64,000 nt of DNA. Origin: Phycicoccus flavus. GTDB taxonomy: Bacteria; Actinomycetota; Actinomycetes; Actinomycetales; Dermatophilaceae. The stretch is from contig NZ_SAYU02000016.1 in the NCBI RefSeq assembly GCF_004025965.2, positions 1 through 64,000 of the forward strand, written 5' to 3'. Under the pieces are notes generated by a model that had not been told where the DNA came from, did not search any database, and saw only the letters and a list, made by a program, of their open reading frames with translations. How positions within the stretch are numbered: position 1 is the stretch's first letter; every line of letters starts with the position of its first letter. Shown piece by piece: positions 27,311 to 43,914 of the stretch. The position numbers were made by a program, and so were the translations under genes.

Positions 27311-27330
27311 CGCCCCCGGGCCCTCGCCGC

Positions 27331-27336
27331 TACCCT
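27331..27336 (+). promoter_or_regulatory. Possible -10 element of a short leader ORF
   Basis: TACCCT, then GGGCCC and a GTG at 27343; same spacing as leaderless starts elsewhere in the window. Confidence 0.4.
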
Positions 27337-27342
27337 GGGCCC

Positions 27343-27402
27343 GTGCCGACCGCTCCGCGCCGATTTACCGGGCCCCTGGGCCCGGAGTCGCGCGCGTCCT
27401 GA
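27343..27402 (+). CDS. Possible 19-residue leader peptide upstream of pheST
   Basis: Reads VPTAPRRFTGPLGPESRAS then TGA, placed 6 nt after a TACCCT box. A palindrome CCGGGCCC/GGGCCCGG falls inside it. Only one Phe codon is present, which argues against classical phenylalanine attenuation. It may be a real leaderless small gene or chance. The rest of the 27311-27527 gap holds only the pheS promoter. Confidence 0.25.
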   Translation: MPTAPRRFTGPLGPESRAS

Positions 27403-27485
27403 GCGCCGCACCCTCCCGCCGGCGGCACTCGCGCCGCGGCGACCCCACCGCCCAGGGGCCGTGCCCGACCACCCGCGCGCCTGCC

Positions 27486-27491
27486 TAGACT
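27486..27491 (+). promoter_or_regulatory. -10 element of pheST
   Basis: TAGACT; predicted transcript start near 27498, leaving a leader of about 30 nt with an AGGA ribosome-binding site before the ATG. Confidence 0.6.
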
Positions 27492-27527
27492 CGGGCGCGC
27501 CCGCCGACGAGACGTGGAAGCAGGACG

Positions 27528-28622
27528 ATGTCCGGACCCAACACCAGCTACGACCCCGTCGAGGTCGCCGCCCTCGACCCCGCGGCCGTCGACGCCGCGG
27601 TCGAGCAGGCGCTCGCCGCCGCCGCCGGCGCGAGCACCCTCGAGGAGCTCAAGGCCGTCCGCGGCGCGCACCAGGGCGACAAGAGCCCCCTCGCGCTCGC
27701 CAACCGGGAGATCGGCGCGCTGCCGCCCAGCGCCAAGGCCGAGGCCGGCAAGCGGGTCGGCCAGGCCCGCGGCCGGGTCGGGCAGGCCTTCGCCGCCCGC
27801 CAGGCCGAGCTCGAGGCCGAGCGCGACGAGCGCATCCTCGTCGAGGAGGCGGTCGACGTCACGCTGCCCCCGGGCCGCCGCCCGATGGGGCGCCGTCACC
27901 CGATCGCGCTGATGTCCGAGCGGATCGCCGACCTCTTCACCGGGATGGGCTGGGAGGTGGCCGAGGGCCCGGAGATCGAGGCCGAGTGGTTCAACTTCGA
28001 CGCCCTGAACTTCGACGCCGACCACCCGGCGCGCCAGATGCAGGACACCTTCTACGTCGACCCGCCGGGCGACGGGCTCGTCCTGCGCACGCACACCTCG
28101 CCGGTCCAGGCGCGCACGCTGCTCGAGCGGGGGGTGCCGGTCTACGTCGCCGCCATCGGGCGGGTGTTCCGCACCGACGAGCTCGACGCGACGCACATGC
28201 CGGCCTTCCACCAGGTCGAGGGCCTCGCGGTCGACGAGGGCATCACCATGGCCCACCTCAAGGGCACGCTGGACCGGCTGGCCGCCGAGCTGTTCGGCGA
28301 CGGCATCACCACGCGCCTGCGCCCGTCGTACTTCCCCTTCACCGAGCCCAGCGCCGAGATGGACCTGCGCTGCTTCGTGTGCCGCGGCGAGGACCCCGAC
28401 TGCCGCACCTGCAAGGGCACCGGCTGGATCGAGTGGGGCGGCTGCGGGATGGTCAACCGCAACGTGCTGCTGGCCTGCGGCGTCGACCCCGACCGCTACA
28501 CCGGGTTCGCGTTCGGCATGGGGGTCGACCGCGCGCTGATGTTCCGGACGGGCGTCAGCGACATGCGGGACATGATCGAGGGTGACGTGCGCTTCGACGC
28601 GCAGTTCGGGATGGAGATCTGA
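27528..28622 (+). CDS. pheS: Phenylalanyl-tRNA synthetase alpha subunit
   Basis: Catalytic subunit of the (alpha-beta)2 enzyme charging tRNA-Phe. 364 residues: an N-terminal coiled coil (about 1-100), then the class II core with NFDALNFDADHPARQMQDTFY, THTSPVQARTLLE, FHQVEGLAVDEG, the Cys-rich CFVCRGEDPDCRTCKGTGW and motif 3 GFAFGMGVDRALMFRTG. Its TGA overlaps the pheT ATG by one base. Confidence 0.98.
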   Translation: MSGPNTSYDPVEVAALDPAAVDAAVEQALAAAAGASTLEELKAVRGAHQGDKSPLALANREIGALPPSAKAEAGKRVGQARGRVGQAFAARQAELEAERDERILVEEAVDVTLPPGRRPMGRRHPIALMSERIADLFTGMGWEVAEGPEIEAEWFNFDALNFDADHPARQMQDTFYVDPPGDGLVLRTHTSPVQARTLLERGVPVYVAAIGRVFRTDELDATHMPAFHQVEGLAVDEGITMAHLKGTLDRLAAELFGDGITTRLRPSYFPFTEPSAEMDLRCFVCRGEDPDCRTCKGTGWIEWGGCGMVNRNVLLACGVDPDRYTGFAFGMGVDRALMFRTGVSDMRDMIEGDVRFDAQFGMEI

Positions 28623-31167
28623 TGCGGGTTCCCGTCGACTGGCTGCGCGAGTACGTCGCCGTCCCGAGCGACGCCACCGGGGTCGGCATCGCCGCCGACC
28701 TCGTGTCCGTCGGGCTCGAGGAGGAGGCGGTCCACCGCGGCGGCGTCACCGGCCCGCTCGTCGTCGGGCGCGTGCTGTCCCTCGTCGCCGAGCCGCAGAA
28801 GAACGGGAAGACGATCAACTGGTGCCAGGTCGACGTCGGCGACGCGAACGGCACCGGCGAGCCCCAGGGCATCGTCTGCGGCGCGCACAACTTCGCCGCG
28901 GGCGACCTCGTCGTCGTCGTCCTCCCCGGCGGCGTCCTGCCCACCCCGCAGGGCCCGCTGAAGGTCTCCGCCCGCAAGACCTACGGCCACGTGTCGGCCG
29001 GGATGATCTGCTCCGAGCGTGAGCTCGGGCTCGGCGAGGACCACGACGGGATCATCGTCCTGGACCGCCGCTACGCCGGCGACGAGGCGATGCTCGCGCG
29101 GTGCGTCCCGGGCGCCGACGCCGTCGCGCTGCTGGGGCTGGACCGCGAGACCGTCGAGGTCAACGTCACCCCCGACCGCGGCTACTGCTTCTCGGTGCGC
29201 GGGGTCGCCCGCGAGTACGGCCACGCGACCGGGGCGGAGTTCTCCGACCCGGTCGCCGACCTCGCGACCCGCGTGCCGCCCCCGAGCGAGCACGGCTACC
29301 CGGTCGAGCTCGCCGACGACGCCCCGATCCGGGGCCGCGCCGGGTGCGACCGGTTCAACGCCCGCGTCGTCCGGGGCCTCGACGTCTCGGCGCCGTCGCC
29401 CGGCTGGATGCGGACCCGCCTCACCGAGGCCGGCATGCGCCCGATCTCGCTGGCCGTCGACGTGACGAACTACGTGATGCTCGGGCTCGGCCAGCCGCTG
29501 CACGCCTACGACCTGGCGACGCTGGGCGAGCGGATCGTCGTGCGGCGGGCCCGGCCGGGGGAGCGCATCACCACCCTCGACGACGCCGACCGCGCGCTCG
29601 ACCCCGAGGACCTCGTCATCACCGACGGGGGCGAGACCCCCATCGGGATCGCCGGCGTCATGGGCGGGGCGAGCACCGAGGTCTCCGGGACGACGACCGA
29701 CGTCCTCCTCGAGGCCGCGCACTTCGACCCCGTGACCATCGCCCGGACGGCCCGGCGGCACCGGCTGCCGTCCGAGGCCTCGCGCCGGTTCGAGCGCGGC
29801 GTCGACCCCGAGCTCGCGCCCGCCGCGCTGCAGCTCGCGGTCGAGCTGCTCGTCGAGTACGGCGGCGCCACCGCGGGCGAGGAGGTCACCGACGCCGGGT
29901 CGGCCCCGCAGCCGGCCCCGGTCACGATGGACGCCGGCTTCCCCTCGCGCCTCGTCGGCGTGGCCTACGACCGGGAGACCGTCGTGCGCGTGCTCACCGA
30001 CATCGGCTGCGCCGTCGACGGCGACGGCGACGCGCTGACCGTGCTCCCGCCGACCTGGCGGCCGGACCTCACGACGGCCGAGGACCTCGTCGAGGAGGTC
30101 GCGCGGATCGAGGGCTACGCGACCATCCCGTCGGTGCTGCCGACCCCGCCCGGCGGCTCCGGGCTCACGCACGGCCAGCGGGTCCGGCGGCTCGTCGCCG
30201 ACCTGCTGGCCGCCCGCGGGCTGTCAGAGGTCTGGGGCGCACCCTTCGTCGGCACCGACCGGCTGGCGGCGCTCGGGCTGGACGTGGACGCCGAGACGGC
30301 ACGGACGGTGCGGATCGCCAACCCGCTCTCGGACGAGCAGCCGTGGATGCGGACGAGCCTCCTGTCGACGATGGTCGACGCCGTGCGCCGCAACACCTCG
30401 CGCGGCGCCAAGGACGTCGGGCTGTTCGAGGTCGGTCTCGTCACCGCCCTCGACGGCCCGCAGCAGCAGGCCCCGACCGAGGACGTCGGCGTGCGGCCGA
30501 GCGAGGAGGTGCTGGCGGCGGTCCGCGCCGCGGTCCCCCCGCAGCCGCGGCACGTCGCGATGCTCCTGACCGGCGACGCCGACCGCGCCGGCTGGTGGGG
30601 CGCCGGCCGCCGGGCCGACGTCACCGACGTCGTGGAGCTCGTGCAGGCGCTCGCCGAGGCGCTGGCGGTCGAGGTCGTCGTCACCGCGGACGCCGTCCTG
30701 CCCTGGCACCCGGGCCGCTGCGCCCGGGTCGCCCTCGCCGACGGCACGGTCGTCGGCCACGTCGGCGAGCTGCACCCCAAGGTCGTCGCGGCCCTCGGGC
30801 TGCCCGCGCGGACCGTCGGCGGCGAGCTCGACCTCGACGTCCTCACCGCCGCGGCCGACCGCACGGTGCGGGCGAGGACGCTCGCGACGTACCCGATGGC
30901 GCAGAGCGACGTCGCGCTCGTCGTCGACGCCGCGGTGCCGGCCGCGCAGGTGCACGACGCGCTCGTCTCCGGCGGCGGCGACCTGCTGGAGGAGGTGCGC
31001 CTCTTCGACGTCTACGAGGGCGACCAGGTCGGAGCGGGCAGGCGCTCGCTGGCCTACCGGCTGACCTTCCGCGCGCCCGACCGAACGATGACGACCGAGG
31101 AGGTCTCGCGGCTCCGTGACGCCGCCGTCGCGGCAGCGGCCGAGGCGCACGGGGCGGTGCAGCGCGC

Positions 31168-31171
<4 letters not shown>
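28622..31171 (+). CDS. pheT: Phenylalanyl-tRNA synthetase beta subunit
   Basis: 849 residues, normal length. Order: N-terminal EMAP-like tRNA-binding domain (about 40-155, VVGRVLSLVAEPQKNGKTINWCQVDVG), B3/B4 editing domain, B5 domain (about 400-480), catalytic-like core with RRLVADLLAARGLSEVWG, and the C-terminal anticodon-binding FDX-ACB domain (YPMAQSDVALVVD...YRLTFRAPDRTMTTEEV). Overlaps the next gene by a GTGA junction. Confidence 0.97.
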
Positions 31172-34388
<3,217 letters not shown>

Positions 34389-34389
<1 letters not shown>

Positions 34390-35543
34390 TGTCCGTCACC
34401 GCCCCGCGCGGGTTCCGCGCCTCCGGCGTCGTCGCCGGGCTCAAGGCCTCCGGCCGGCCCGACGTCGCGCTCGTCGTCAACGACGGGCCCGACCACCACG
34501 CCGCCGCCGTGTTCACCGGGAACCGGGTCGAGGCCGCCCCCGTCACGTGGTCGCGCACCGTCGTGGCGGACGGCCGCGCCGACGTCGTCGTCCTCAACAG
34601 CGGCGGCGCCAACGCGTGCACCGGGGCGCCGGGCTTCCAGGACACCCACGTCACGGCCGAGCACGTCGCCGCGGCCCTCGGCGTCGCGGCCGGGGACGTC
34701 GTCGTGTGCTCCACGGGGCTCATCGGCGAGCGGCTGCCCATGGAGCGACTCCTCGGCGGGGTCGACGCCGCCCACGCCGCCCTGGCCGCCGACGGCGGGG
34801 GCGAGGCGGCCGAGGCGATCATGACGACGGACTCGGTGCCCAAGACCGCGACCGCGGCCCGCGACGGCTGGTCGGTCGGCGGCATGGCCAAGGGGGCGGG
34901 CATGCTGGCCCCGGCCCTGGCGACGATGCTCGTCGTCGTCACCACCGACGCCGTGGTCCCCGACGCCGCGGCGCTCGACAGCGCCCTGCGCGAGGCCACC
35001 CGCACGACCTTCGACCGCGTCGACTCCGACGGGTGCATGTCGACCAACGACACCGTCGTCCTGCTCGCCTCGGGCGCGTCGGGGTCCACCCCCGACGCAG
35101 GCGAGCTCACCGAGGCCGTCACCGCCGTGTGCGCCGACCTGGCCCGGCAGCTCGTCGCCGACGCCGAGGGCGCCCACCACGACATCGCCGTCGAGATCCG
35201 CGGCGCGGCCAGCGAGGCGGACGGCCTCGAGGTCGCCCGCTCCGTGGCCCGCAACAACCTCTTCAAGTGCGCGGTCTTCGGCGGCGACCCCAACTGGGGC
35301 CGCGTGCTCGCCGCGGTCGGCACCACCGGGGCCGCCTTCGACCCCGCGACGCTCGACGTGTCGATGAACGGCGTGCAGGTCTGCCGGGCGGGCGGCGTGG
35401 GGGAGAGCCGGGACCTCGTCGACCTCGCCGCGCGCGAGGTGCACGTCCTCGTCGACCTGCACGCCGGCGACGAGACCGTCACGGTGTGGACCAACGACCT
35501 CACCCACGACTACGTCCACGAGAACTCCGCGTACTCCACCTGA
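34389..35543 (+). CDS. argJ: Glutamate N-acetyltransferase / ornithine acetyltransferase
   Basis: Recycles the acetyl group from acetylornithine to glutamate (and may also use acetyl-CoA). 384 residues starting [19 protein letters not shown]. Self-cleavage occurs before the catalytic Thr in [11 protein letters not shown] (Thr179), giving alpha and beta chains. Also visible: [21 protein letters not shown] and [15 protein letters not shown]. The ATG overlaps the upstream stop (TGATG). Confidence 0.97.
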
Positions 35544-35562
35544 CCCGCAGGAGAGCCCTCCG

Positions 35563-36504
35563 ATGACCCCTCCCGACCAGGCCCTGCGCGGCGCCATCGA
35601 CGCCGCGGCGCTGCGCGTCGCCCAGGCCAAGGCCAACACCCTCGTCGAGGCCCTGCCCTGGCTCGAGCGCTTCCGCGGCGCGCTCGTCGTCGTCAAGTAC
35701 GGCGGCAACGCGATGACCGACGACACCCTCAAGCAGGCGTTCGCCGAGGACGTCGCCTTCCTCCGCTACGCCGGCCTGCGCCCGGTCGTCGTCCACGGCG
35801 GCGGCCCGCAGATCAAGGCCATGCTCGACCGGCTGGGCCTGGAGACCGAGTTCAAGGCCGGCCTGCGGGTGACCACCCCCGAGGTCATGGACGTCGTGCG
35901 GATGGTCCTCACCGGCTCGGTGGGGCGCGAGCTCGTCGGCCTGCTGAACCAGCACGGCCCGGTCGCCGTCGGGCTCTCCGGCGAGGACGCCGGGCTGTTC
36001 GGGGCGCGCAGGCGGGGGGTCACCGTCGACGGCGAGCCGCAGGACATCGGCCTCGTCGGTGATGTCGAGCAGGTGAACCCCGGCGCCGTCCTCGACCTCC
36101 TGGACGCCGGACGGATCCCCGTCGTCTCCACCGTCGCGCCCGACCTCGACGCCGAGGGACAGGTGCTCAACGTCAACGCCGACACCGCCGCGGCGGCGCT
36201 GGCCGCGGCGCTCGGGGCCCGCAAGCTCGTCGTCCTCACCGACGTCGAGGGGATCTACGCGCAGTGGCCCGACCGCGACTCGCTGCTCTCCCGGCTCTCG
36301 CTCTCCCGCGCCCGCGAGCTGCTGGGCACCGTGGACGCCGGGATGATCCCCAAGCTCGAGGCGTGCATCCGGGCCGTGGAGGCCGGGGTGCCACAGGCCC
36401 ACGTGGTCGACGGGCGGCAGCCGCACGGCATCCTCTTGGAGATCTTCACCCAGGAGGGCATCGGGACGATGGTGTCCGACGACGAGGACGGAGACGACGC
36501 ATGA
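35563..36504 (+). CDS. argB: Acetylglutamate kinase
   Basis: Phosphorylates N-acetylglutamate; usual point of arginine feedback. 313 residues: [10 protein letters not shown] with the catalytic Lys (about 44), [42 protein letters not shown] and [11 protein letters not shown]. The N-terminal helix of about 20 residues before the core ([13 protein letters not shown]) is the feature linked to arginine-sensitive hexameric enzymes. AGGAGA lies upstream of the ATG. Confidence 0.97.
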   Translation: MTPPDQALRGAIDAAALRVAQAKANTLVEALPWLERFRGALVVVKYGGNAMTDDTLKQAFAEDVAFLRYAGLRPVVVHGGGPQIKAMLDRLGLETEFKAGLRVTTPEVMDVVRMVLTGSVGRELVGLLNQHGPVAVGLSGEDAGLFGARRRGVTVDGEPQDIGLVGDVEQVNPGAVLDLLDAGRIPVVSTVAPDLDAEGQVLNVNADTAAAALAAALGARKLVVLTDVEGIYAQWPDRDSLLSRLSLSRARELLGTVDAGMIPKLEACIRAVEAGVPQAHVVDGRQPHGILLEIFTQEGIGTMVSDDEDGDDA

Positions 36505-37705
36505 CCGCGCAGGCCCCCCACACCGAGGAGCTCCTCGGCCGCTACGAGCGCTCCCTGCTCGGGGTGTTCGGACGGCCCCAGCTCGTCCTCGACCACGGCG
36601 ACGGCGCCTGGGTCTGGGACGTCGACGGCCGCCGCTACCTCGACCTCGTCGGCGGCCTGGCCGTCAGCGCGCTCGGCCACAACCACCCGGCCCTCGTCAC
36701 GGCGGTGTCGAAGCAGGCGGGACAGCTCGTGCACGTCTCGAACTTCTTCACCTCGGTGCCGCAGGTCGAGCTGGCCGAGCGCATCCTCGGCATCACCGGC
36801 GCCCCCGAGGGCTCGGCGGTCTTCTTCTGCAACTCCGGTGCCGAGGCGATCGAGGGGGCGGTCAAGCTGGCCCGTCGCACCGGCCGGACCGGGATCATCG
36901 CCGCCGAGGGCGCCTTCCACGGCCGCACCACCGGTGCGCTGGCGCTCACCCACAAGCAGGCCTTCCGCGAGCCGTTCGAGCCGCTCATGCCCGGGGTCGT
37001 CCACCTGCCCTGGGGCGACGTGGCGGCGCTGGAGCAGGCCGTCGGCCCGGACACCTCCGCCGTCGTGCTCGAACCCATCCAGGGCGAGGGCGGCGTCGTC
37101 CCCGCGGACCCCGAGTACCTGCGGGCCGCCCGCCGCCTCACCGCCGAGGCCGGCGCGCTGCTCGTGGTCGACGAGATCCAGACCGGGATCGGGCGCACCG
37201 GCAGCTGGTTCGCCTGCCAGCAGGCTGGGGTGGTCCCCGACGCGATGACGCTGGCCAAGGGCCTCGGCGGAGGGGTGCCGATCGGCGCGCTCGTCACCTT
37301 CGGCCCGGAGGTCACCGCGCTGCTCGCGGCCGGCCAGCACGGCACGACCTTCGGCGGCAACCCGCTGTCCTGCGCCGCCGGGCTGGCCGTCCTGGACACC
37401 ATCGAGTCCGAAGGGCTCATCGCGCACGCCCGGGCGGCCGGGGAGCACCTGGAGCGCCGCGTCCGGGACCTGGGGGACCCGCGGGTCACCGGCATCCGCG
37501 GCGCCGGGCTGCTGCGCGCGGTGACCCTCGCGGGGGAGTGGTCGGCAGCGGTCACCGCCCACGGCCGGGATGCAGGCCTCATCCTCAACCCCGTCGCGTC
37601 CGACGCGATCCGCCTCGCGCCACCGCTCGTCGTCACCACCGACCAGCTGGACCTCTTCGTCGACGCCCTGCCCGGGCTGCTCGACGCCGCCACGGAGGAG
37701 GGCCC

Positions 37706-37709
<4 letters not shown>
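36501..37709 (+). CDS. argD: Acetylornithine aminotransferase
   Basis: PLP enzyme of class III making acetylornithine. 402 residues; [42 protein letters not shown] and the Schiff-base Lys253 in [17 protein letters not shown] overlap with argB. Confidence 0.96.
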
Positions 37710-40589
<2,880 letters not shown>

Positions 40590-40605
40590 GCGCGCACCCG
40601 GTCCC

Positions 40606-41214
40606 GTGACCGCGCCGGAGGGCCTGGCCGGGGTGCTCGGCGGCCCCGTCCTCACGGTCGCCCCGGCGCTGCTCGGGGCACGGGTCACCCACGCCGGCGT
40701 CACCGTCCGCCTCACCGAGGTCGAGGCGTACGCCGCCGCCGGGGACCCGGGGTCGCACGCGTTCCGGGGCCGCACCGCCCGCAACGGCGCGATGTTCGGG
40801 CCGGCCGGCCGGCTCTACGTCTACTTCACGTACGGCATGCACTTCTGCGCCAACGTCGTCACCGGCGCCGACGGGGAGGCCTCGGCCGTCCTCCTGCGCG
40901 CCGGCGAGGTCGTGGCCGGCGGCGACACCGCGCGGCGCGGTCGCGACCACCTGCGCGAGCGCGACCTCGCCCGCGGTCCGGCCCGGCTGGCCGTCGCCCT
41001 CGGGCTCGACCGCGAGCACGACGGGCTCGACCTCCTGGACGGCACGCTGGTCCTCGCGCAGCCCCCGGCGGACCCGGCGCGGGTCCGCACCGGGCCGAGG
41101 GTGGGGGTCAGCGGCGAGGGCGGCGACGGCAGCCGCTTCCCCTGGCGCTTCTGGCTCGACGGCGAGCCGACGGTCAGCCCCTACCGGCCCGCGGTCCGGC
41201 GCCGGCGAGGCTGA
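40606..41214 (+). CDS. mpg: 3-methyladenine DNA glycosylase (AAG/MPG family)
   Basis: Base-excision repair enzyme removing alkylated purines. 202 residues: TRLTEVEAY-type block ([20 protein letters not shown]), [30 protein letters not shown] and the final FWLDGEP. Start GTG 17 nt after argH. Its 3' end overlaps the convergent monooxygenase gene by 41 nt. Confidence 0.94.
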   Translation: MTAPEGLAGVLGGPVLTVAPALLGARVTHAGVTVRLTEVEAYAAAGDPGSHAFRGRTARNGAMFGPAGRLYVYFTYGMHFCANVVTGADGEASAVLLRAGEVVAGGDTARRGRDHLRERDLARGPARLAVALGLDREHDGLDLLDGTLVLAQPPADPARVRTGPRVGVSGEGGDGSRFPWRFWLDGEPTVSPYRPAVRRRRG

Positions 41215-42220
41215 CCCGCAGCACCGCGTCGCGTACGGGCGCCCCGCGCCGCAGGAGGGCGGTCCGCATGACGACGCCCGACGCCGCCCGCGCCGCCTGC
41301 GTCACCGGCAGCCGCCGGGCCTCCCAGCGGGCGAGCGGGGCGCCGGCGCGCAGCGCGGCGGCCAGCGACACGGCGTCGAGGACCGCCTCGCCGGCCCCGC
41401 GTCCGAGGTTGGGCGTCATGGCGTGCGCGGCGTCCCCGAGGACGACGTAGCGGCCGCGCGTGTAGCGCCGCAGCGGCGGAGCGACCCAGACCCGGGTGGC
41501 GGACGTGCCGGGCCCGGCCTCCGCGAGCGTCCGGCGCAGCGCCGGGTGGGCGTCCCCGAACGCCGTCCGCGCCTGCGCGAGCACGGCGGGCACGTCGAGC
41601 GGCTCGGGGCCCGCGGCGCCCCGGTGGGTCGTGAACCAGGAGCCGCCGTCCCCGAACGCCACGAGCCCGAACAGCGCTCCCGGTCCCCAGTACTCGCCGA
41701 CCCGGTCCGGCTCCGGCGCCCGGGGCAGGACCCCGCGCAGGGCGAGGTACGGCGTGGACCGCCGGGCGCTCCTGGCGGGGTCGACGAGACCGCGGACCCG
41801 GCTGCGCACGCCGTCCGCGCCGACGACGAGGTCGGCGTCCAGGTCCTCCGGAGCGGTCACCTCGTCCTCCACCCGCCGCACCCCTCGCGGGAGGGCCGCG
41901 GCGAGGGCGGCCAGCAGCGCCGGACGCGGGACCGCCGCGAGCCCGGGGTCGTGGGCGGAGGTCAGTGGCCGCCCCGCGAGGTCGAAGAGCCGCCCCCGTC
42001 CCACGGGGCGCAGGTCGTGCCGCACCGCGTCGAGGACCCCGAGCCGGTCCAGCGCCCGGCCGGCCGAGCGCCACAGGACGAGCGAGGACCCGGCACCGGC
42101 CCGGCCGGGGTCGGCCTCGTGGACGACGACCTCGACGTCGCGGCCCAGCGCCACCGCCAGCGTCAGCCCGGCGATCCCGCCCCCGACGACCGCGACGCGG
42201 CGGACGGGGGAGCGGGCCAT
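41174..42220 (-). CDS. FAD-dependent monooxygenase
   Basis: 348 residues of the PHBH-like aromatic hydroxylase family. The dinucleotide-binding motif is [17 protein letters not shown] (about 9-25), the DG motif [13 protein letters not shown] (about 125), and the GD motif [21 protein letters not shown] (split across about 258-278). The substrate is unknown. A CAGCAT box 6 nt before the ATG suggests a leaderless transcript. Confidence 0.88.
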   Translation of the reverse strand: MARSPVRRVAVVGGGIAGLTLAVALGRDVEVVVHEADPGRAGAGSSLVLWRSAGRALDRLGVLDAVRHDLRPVGRGRLFDLAGRPLTSAHDPGLAAVPRPALLAALAAALPRGVRRVEDEVTAPEDLDADLVVGADGVRSRVRGLVDPARSARRSTPYLALRGVLPRAPEPDRVGEYWGPGALFGLVAFGDGGSWFTTHRGAAGPEPLDVPAVLAQARTAFGDAHPALRRTLAEAGPGTSATRVWVAPPLRRYTRGRYVVLGDAAHAMTPNLGRGAGEAVLDAVSLAAALRAGAPLARWEARRLPVTQAARAASGVVMRTALLRRGAPVRDAVLRVSLAGAGPRAGRG

Positions 42221-42224
42221 CCGG

Positions 42225-42782
42225 TCATGCTGGCAGACCGCCGGGACGGCACGAGGGGCCCGGGGCGTCGACGACGACCGTCCCGGCGACGAGGTCGTGG
42301 AGGGCCCGGTGCCGCGCGGTGCGCCACGCGAGGACGAGGGTGAGGACGAGCAGCAGCAGCGAGGCGCCGTAGGTGACGCCGACCACGATCGGCGCGTCGA
42401 CCTCCAGCGCGAGACGGACCACCGCGACGTGCGCGAGCTGCCAGGGCAGCAGCTTGACGGCGGCGCGGGCCAGCGCCCGGCCCCGCCCCACCCGGCGCCC
42501 GTCGACGGTCGTGACGACGAGGCCGCGACGCCGCTTGCCCCACGTGGCCTGGGCCGCGCCGCCCTCGGTGAGGCCGAGGTAGAGCGCGACGGGCAGGACG
42601 GAGCAGGCGAGGGCGAGGAGGTCGGTGGCGAGGACGGAACCGCGCAGGTCCGGGCCGAGCACCTGCACCCCGACCCCGACGAGGGCGGCGCCGGCGAGCA
42701 GGCCCACGACGACGAGGTAGTCCAGACCCAGCGCCGCGAGGCGGTCGCGAGGGCCGGCCGCGTCGCTCGCCTCGATCGCCAT
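42225..42782 (-). CDS. RDD-family membrane protein
   Basis: 185 residues with three to four membrane segments. The RDD pattern is seen as RDRLAALGLDYLVV near the start and ATWGKRRRGLVVTTVDGRRV in the middle, with HRALHDLVAGTVVV at the end. Role unknown; RDD proteins are often linked to transport. Ends 4 nt before the FAD monooxygenase start, which may be co-transcribed. TAGGTT lies 6 nt before its ATG. Confidence 0.85.
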   Translation of the reverse strand: MAIEASDAAGPRDRLAALGLDYLVVVGLLAGAALVGVGVQVLGPDLRGSVLATDLLALACSVLPVALYLGLTEGGAAQATWGKRRRGLVVTTVDGRRVGRGRALARAAVKLLPWQLAHVAVVRLALEVDAPIVVGVTYGASLLLLVLTLVLAWRTARHRALHDLVAGTVVVDAPGPSCRPGGLPA

Positions 42783-42788
42783 CGGCCC

Positions 42789-42794
42789 AACCTA
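42789..42794 (-). promoter_or_regulatory. -10 element of the RDD gene (leaderless)
   Basis: TAGGTT on the minus strand, then GGGCCG and the ATG. Confidence 0.6.
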
Positions 42795-42828
42795 GGGCCC
42801 GGGCGGGTCCCGCGTCGCGGCCCGGCGG

Positions 42829-43743
42829 TCAGGAGTCCTCCAGGTGACGCCGCAACGTGCGGGACATGACGTCGGCCAGGGGGTGCCCGCGCGGGGTGTA
42901 GTAGGCGATGCCCCCGAGCGCCTGCTCCACGCCGTTGGCCCAGGCCCGGGCCCAGGTCGCGTCGTCGACGTCGAGGAGGGACCGGTAGCGGCGCCGCGCC
43001 GGCCCGTCGAGGACGGCCCAGGCCGGGACGACGTCGAGGGCGGGGTCGGCCGCGGTGAGGTAGCCCCAGTCGATGACGGCGGTGAGCCGCCCGTCGCGCA
43101 CGAGGAGGTTGCCGGGGATGAGGTCGCCGTGGGTCGGGACGTACGCGACGTCGGCGTCGGCCGCCCCGGCACACCGGTCGAGGCGGCGACGCACCCGGTC
43201 GGTGTCGACCCACGCCGGGAGCGGACCGGACTCCCCGGCGAGCCAGCGGTGGGCGCGGTCCAGCACGCCGGCGAGCGGACCGCCGCGCCGCCCCGACCCG
43301 CGCCGGACCAGGCCCGTCGGCGACGCCGCGCGCAGCGCCGTCACGACCGCGGCGAGGTCCTCGGCCAGGGCCAGGTCCGCCGCACCCCCGAGCCGGTCAC
43401 GGGCCGCCCAGGCGTCCTCGCCGTCCAGCCAGGTGAGCACGGCCCACGGGTACGGGTAGGCGCCGTCGGGCTCCCCGCGGTGCACGACGACGGGGACGGG
43501 GACGGGGACCACCCGCGCCACCACCTCGAGCTGCCCCAGCTCCCCGACGAGGCTCTCGGCGGCACCCGCGGTCCGGGGCAGGCGGACGACGAGGTCGTCG
43601 CCGAGCCGGTACATCGCGTGGTCGGTCCCCGACGTCGACAGCGGCCGCAGGGGCAGCCCGGCCCAGGCCGGTCCGGCCGACCGCACCAGCGACCGGACCA
43701 CGTCCTCGCCGGTGTCGGCCTCCTCGTCGTGGATGCGTCGCAC
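42829..43743 (-). CDS. Aminoglycoside-phosphotransferase-like kinase
   Basis: About 304 residues with the APH/ChoK-like fold: MYRLGDDLVVRLPRTAGAAESL (nucleotide-binding strands and Lys/Arg), LTWLDGEDAW hinge, the Brenner motif HGDLIPGNLLV (about 205) and VIDWGYLTAADPALDVVP (about 225). The substrate may be a small alcohol, sugar or drug; resistance is not implied. GTG 43743 (VRRIHDEEAD) is an uncertain start, with other in-frame GTGs upstream and no clear ribosome-binding site. Confidence 0.82.
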   Translation of the reverse strand: MRRIHDEEADTGEDVVRSLVRSAGPAWAGLPLRPLSTSGTDHAMYRLGDDLVVRLPRTAGAAESLVGELGQLEVVARVVPVPVPVVVHRGEPDGAYPYPWAVLTWLDGEDAWAARDRLGGAADLALAEDLAAVVTALRAASPTGLVRRGSGRRGGPLAGVLDRAHRWLAGESGPLPAWVDTDRVRRRLDRCAGAADADVAYVPTHGDLIPGNLLVRDGRLTAVIDWGYLTAADPALDVVPAWAVLDGPARRRYRSLLDVDDATWARAWANGVEQALGGIAYYTPRGHPLADVMSRTLRRHLEDS

Positions 43744-43914
43744 CCGCCGAGCCCACCACGTCGGCCGGCCGCAGTCCACCGCGTCGTCGGGGAGGGCCGC
43801 GGGAGCCCCGGGCCGCCGGCCGCGTGGGACCCGGGGACGCCGGCGACCCTCGTCGTGGCAGGCTGGGCGTGTCCGGCGGTCCGCCGGCGACGACGACCGG
43901 GAAGGACGAGCACC

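Noticed and set aside
27311-27527. T-box riboswitch before pheS (and before tyrS)
   Set aside because: No conserved T-box sequence (TGGNACCGCG type) or specifier stem was found in either upstream region.
42829-43743. Aminoglycoside resistance gene
   Set aside because: The APH-like fold is shared by many metabolic kinases; nothing in the sequence or neighbourhood points to drug resistance.
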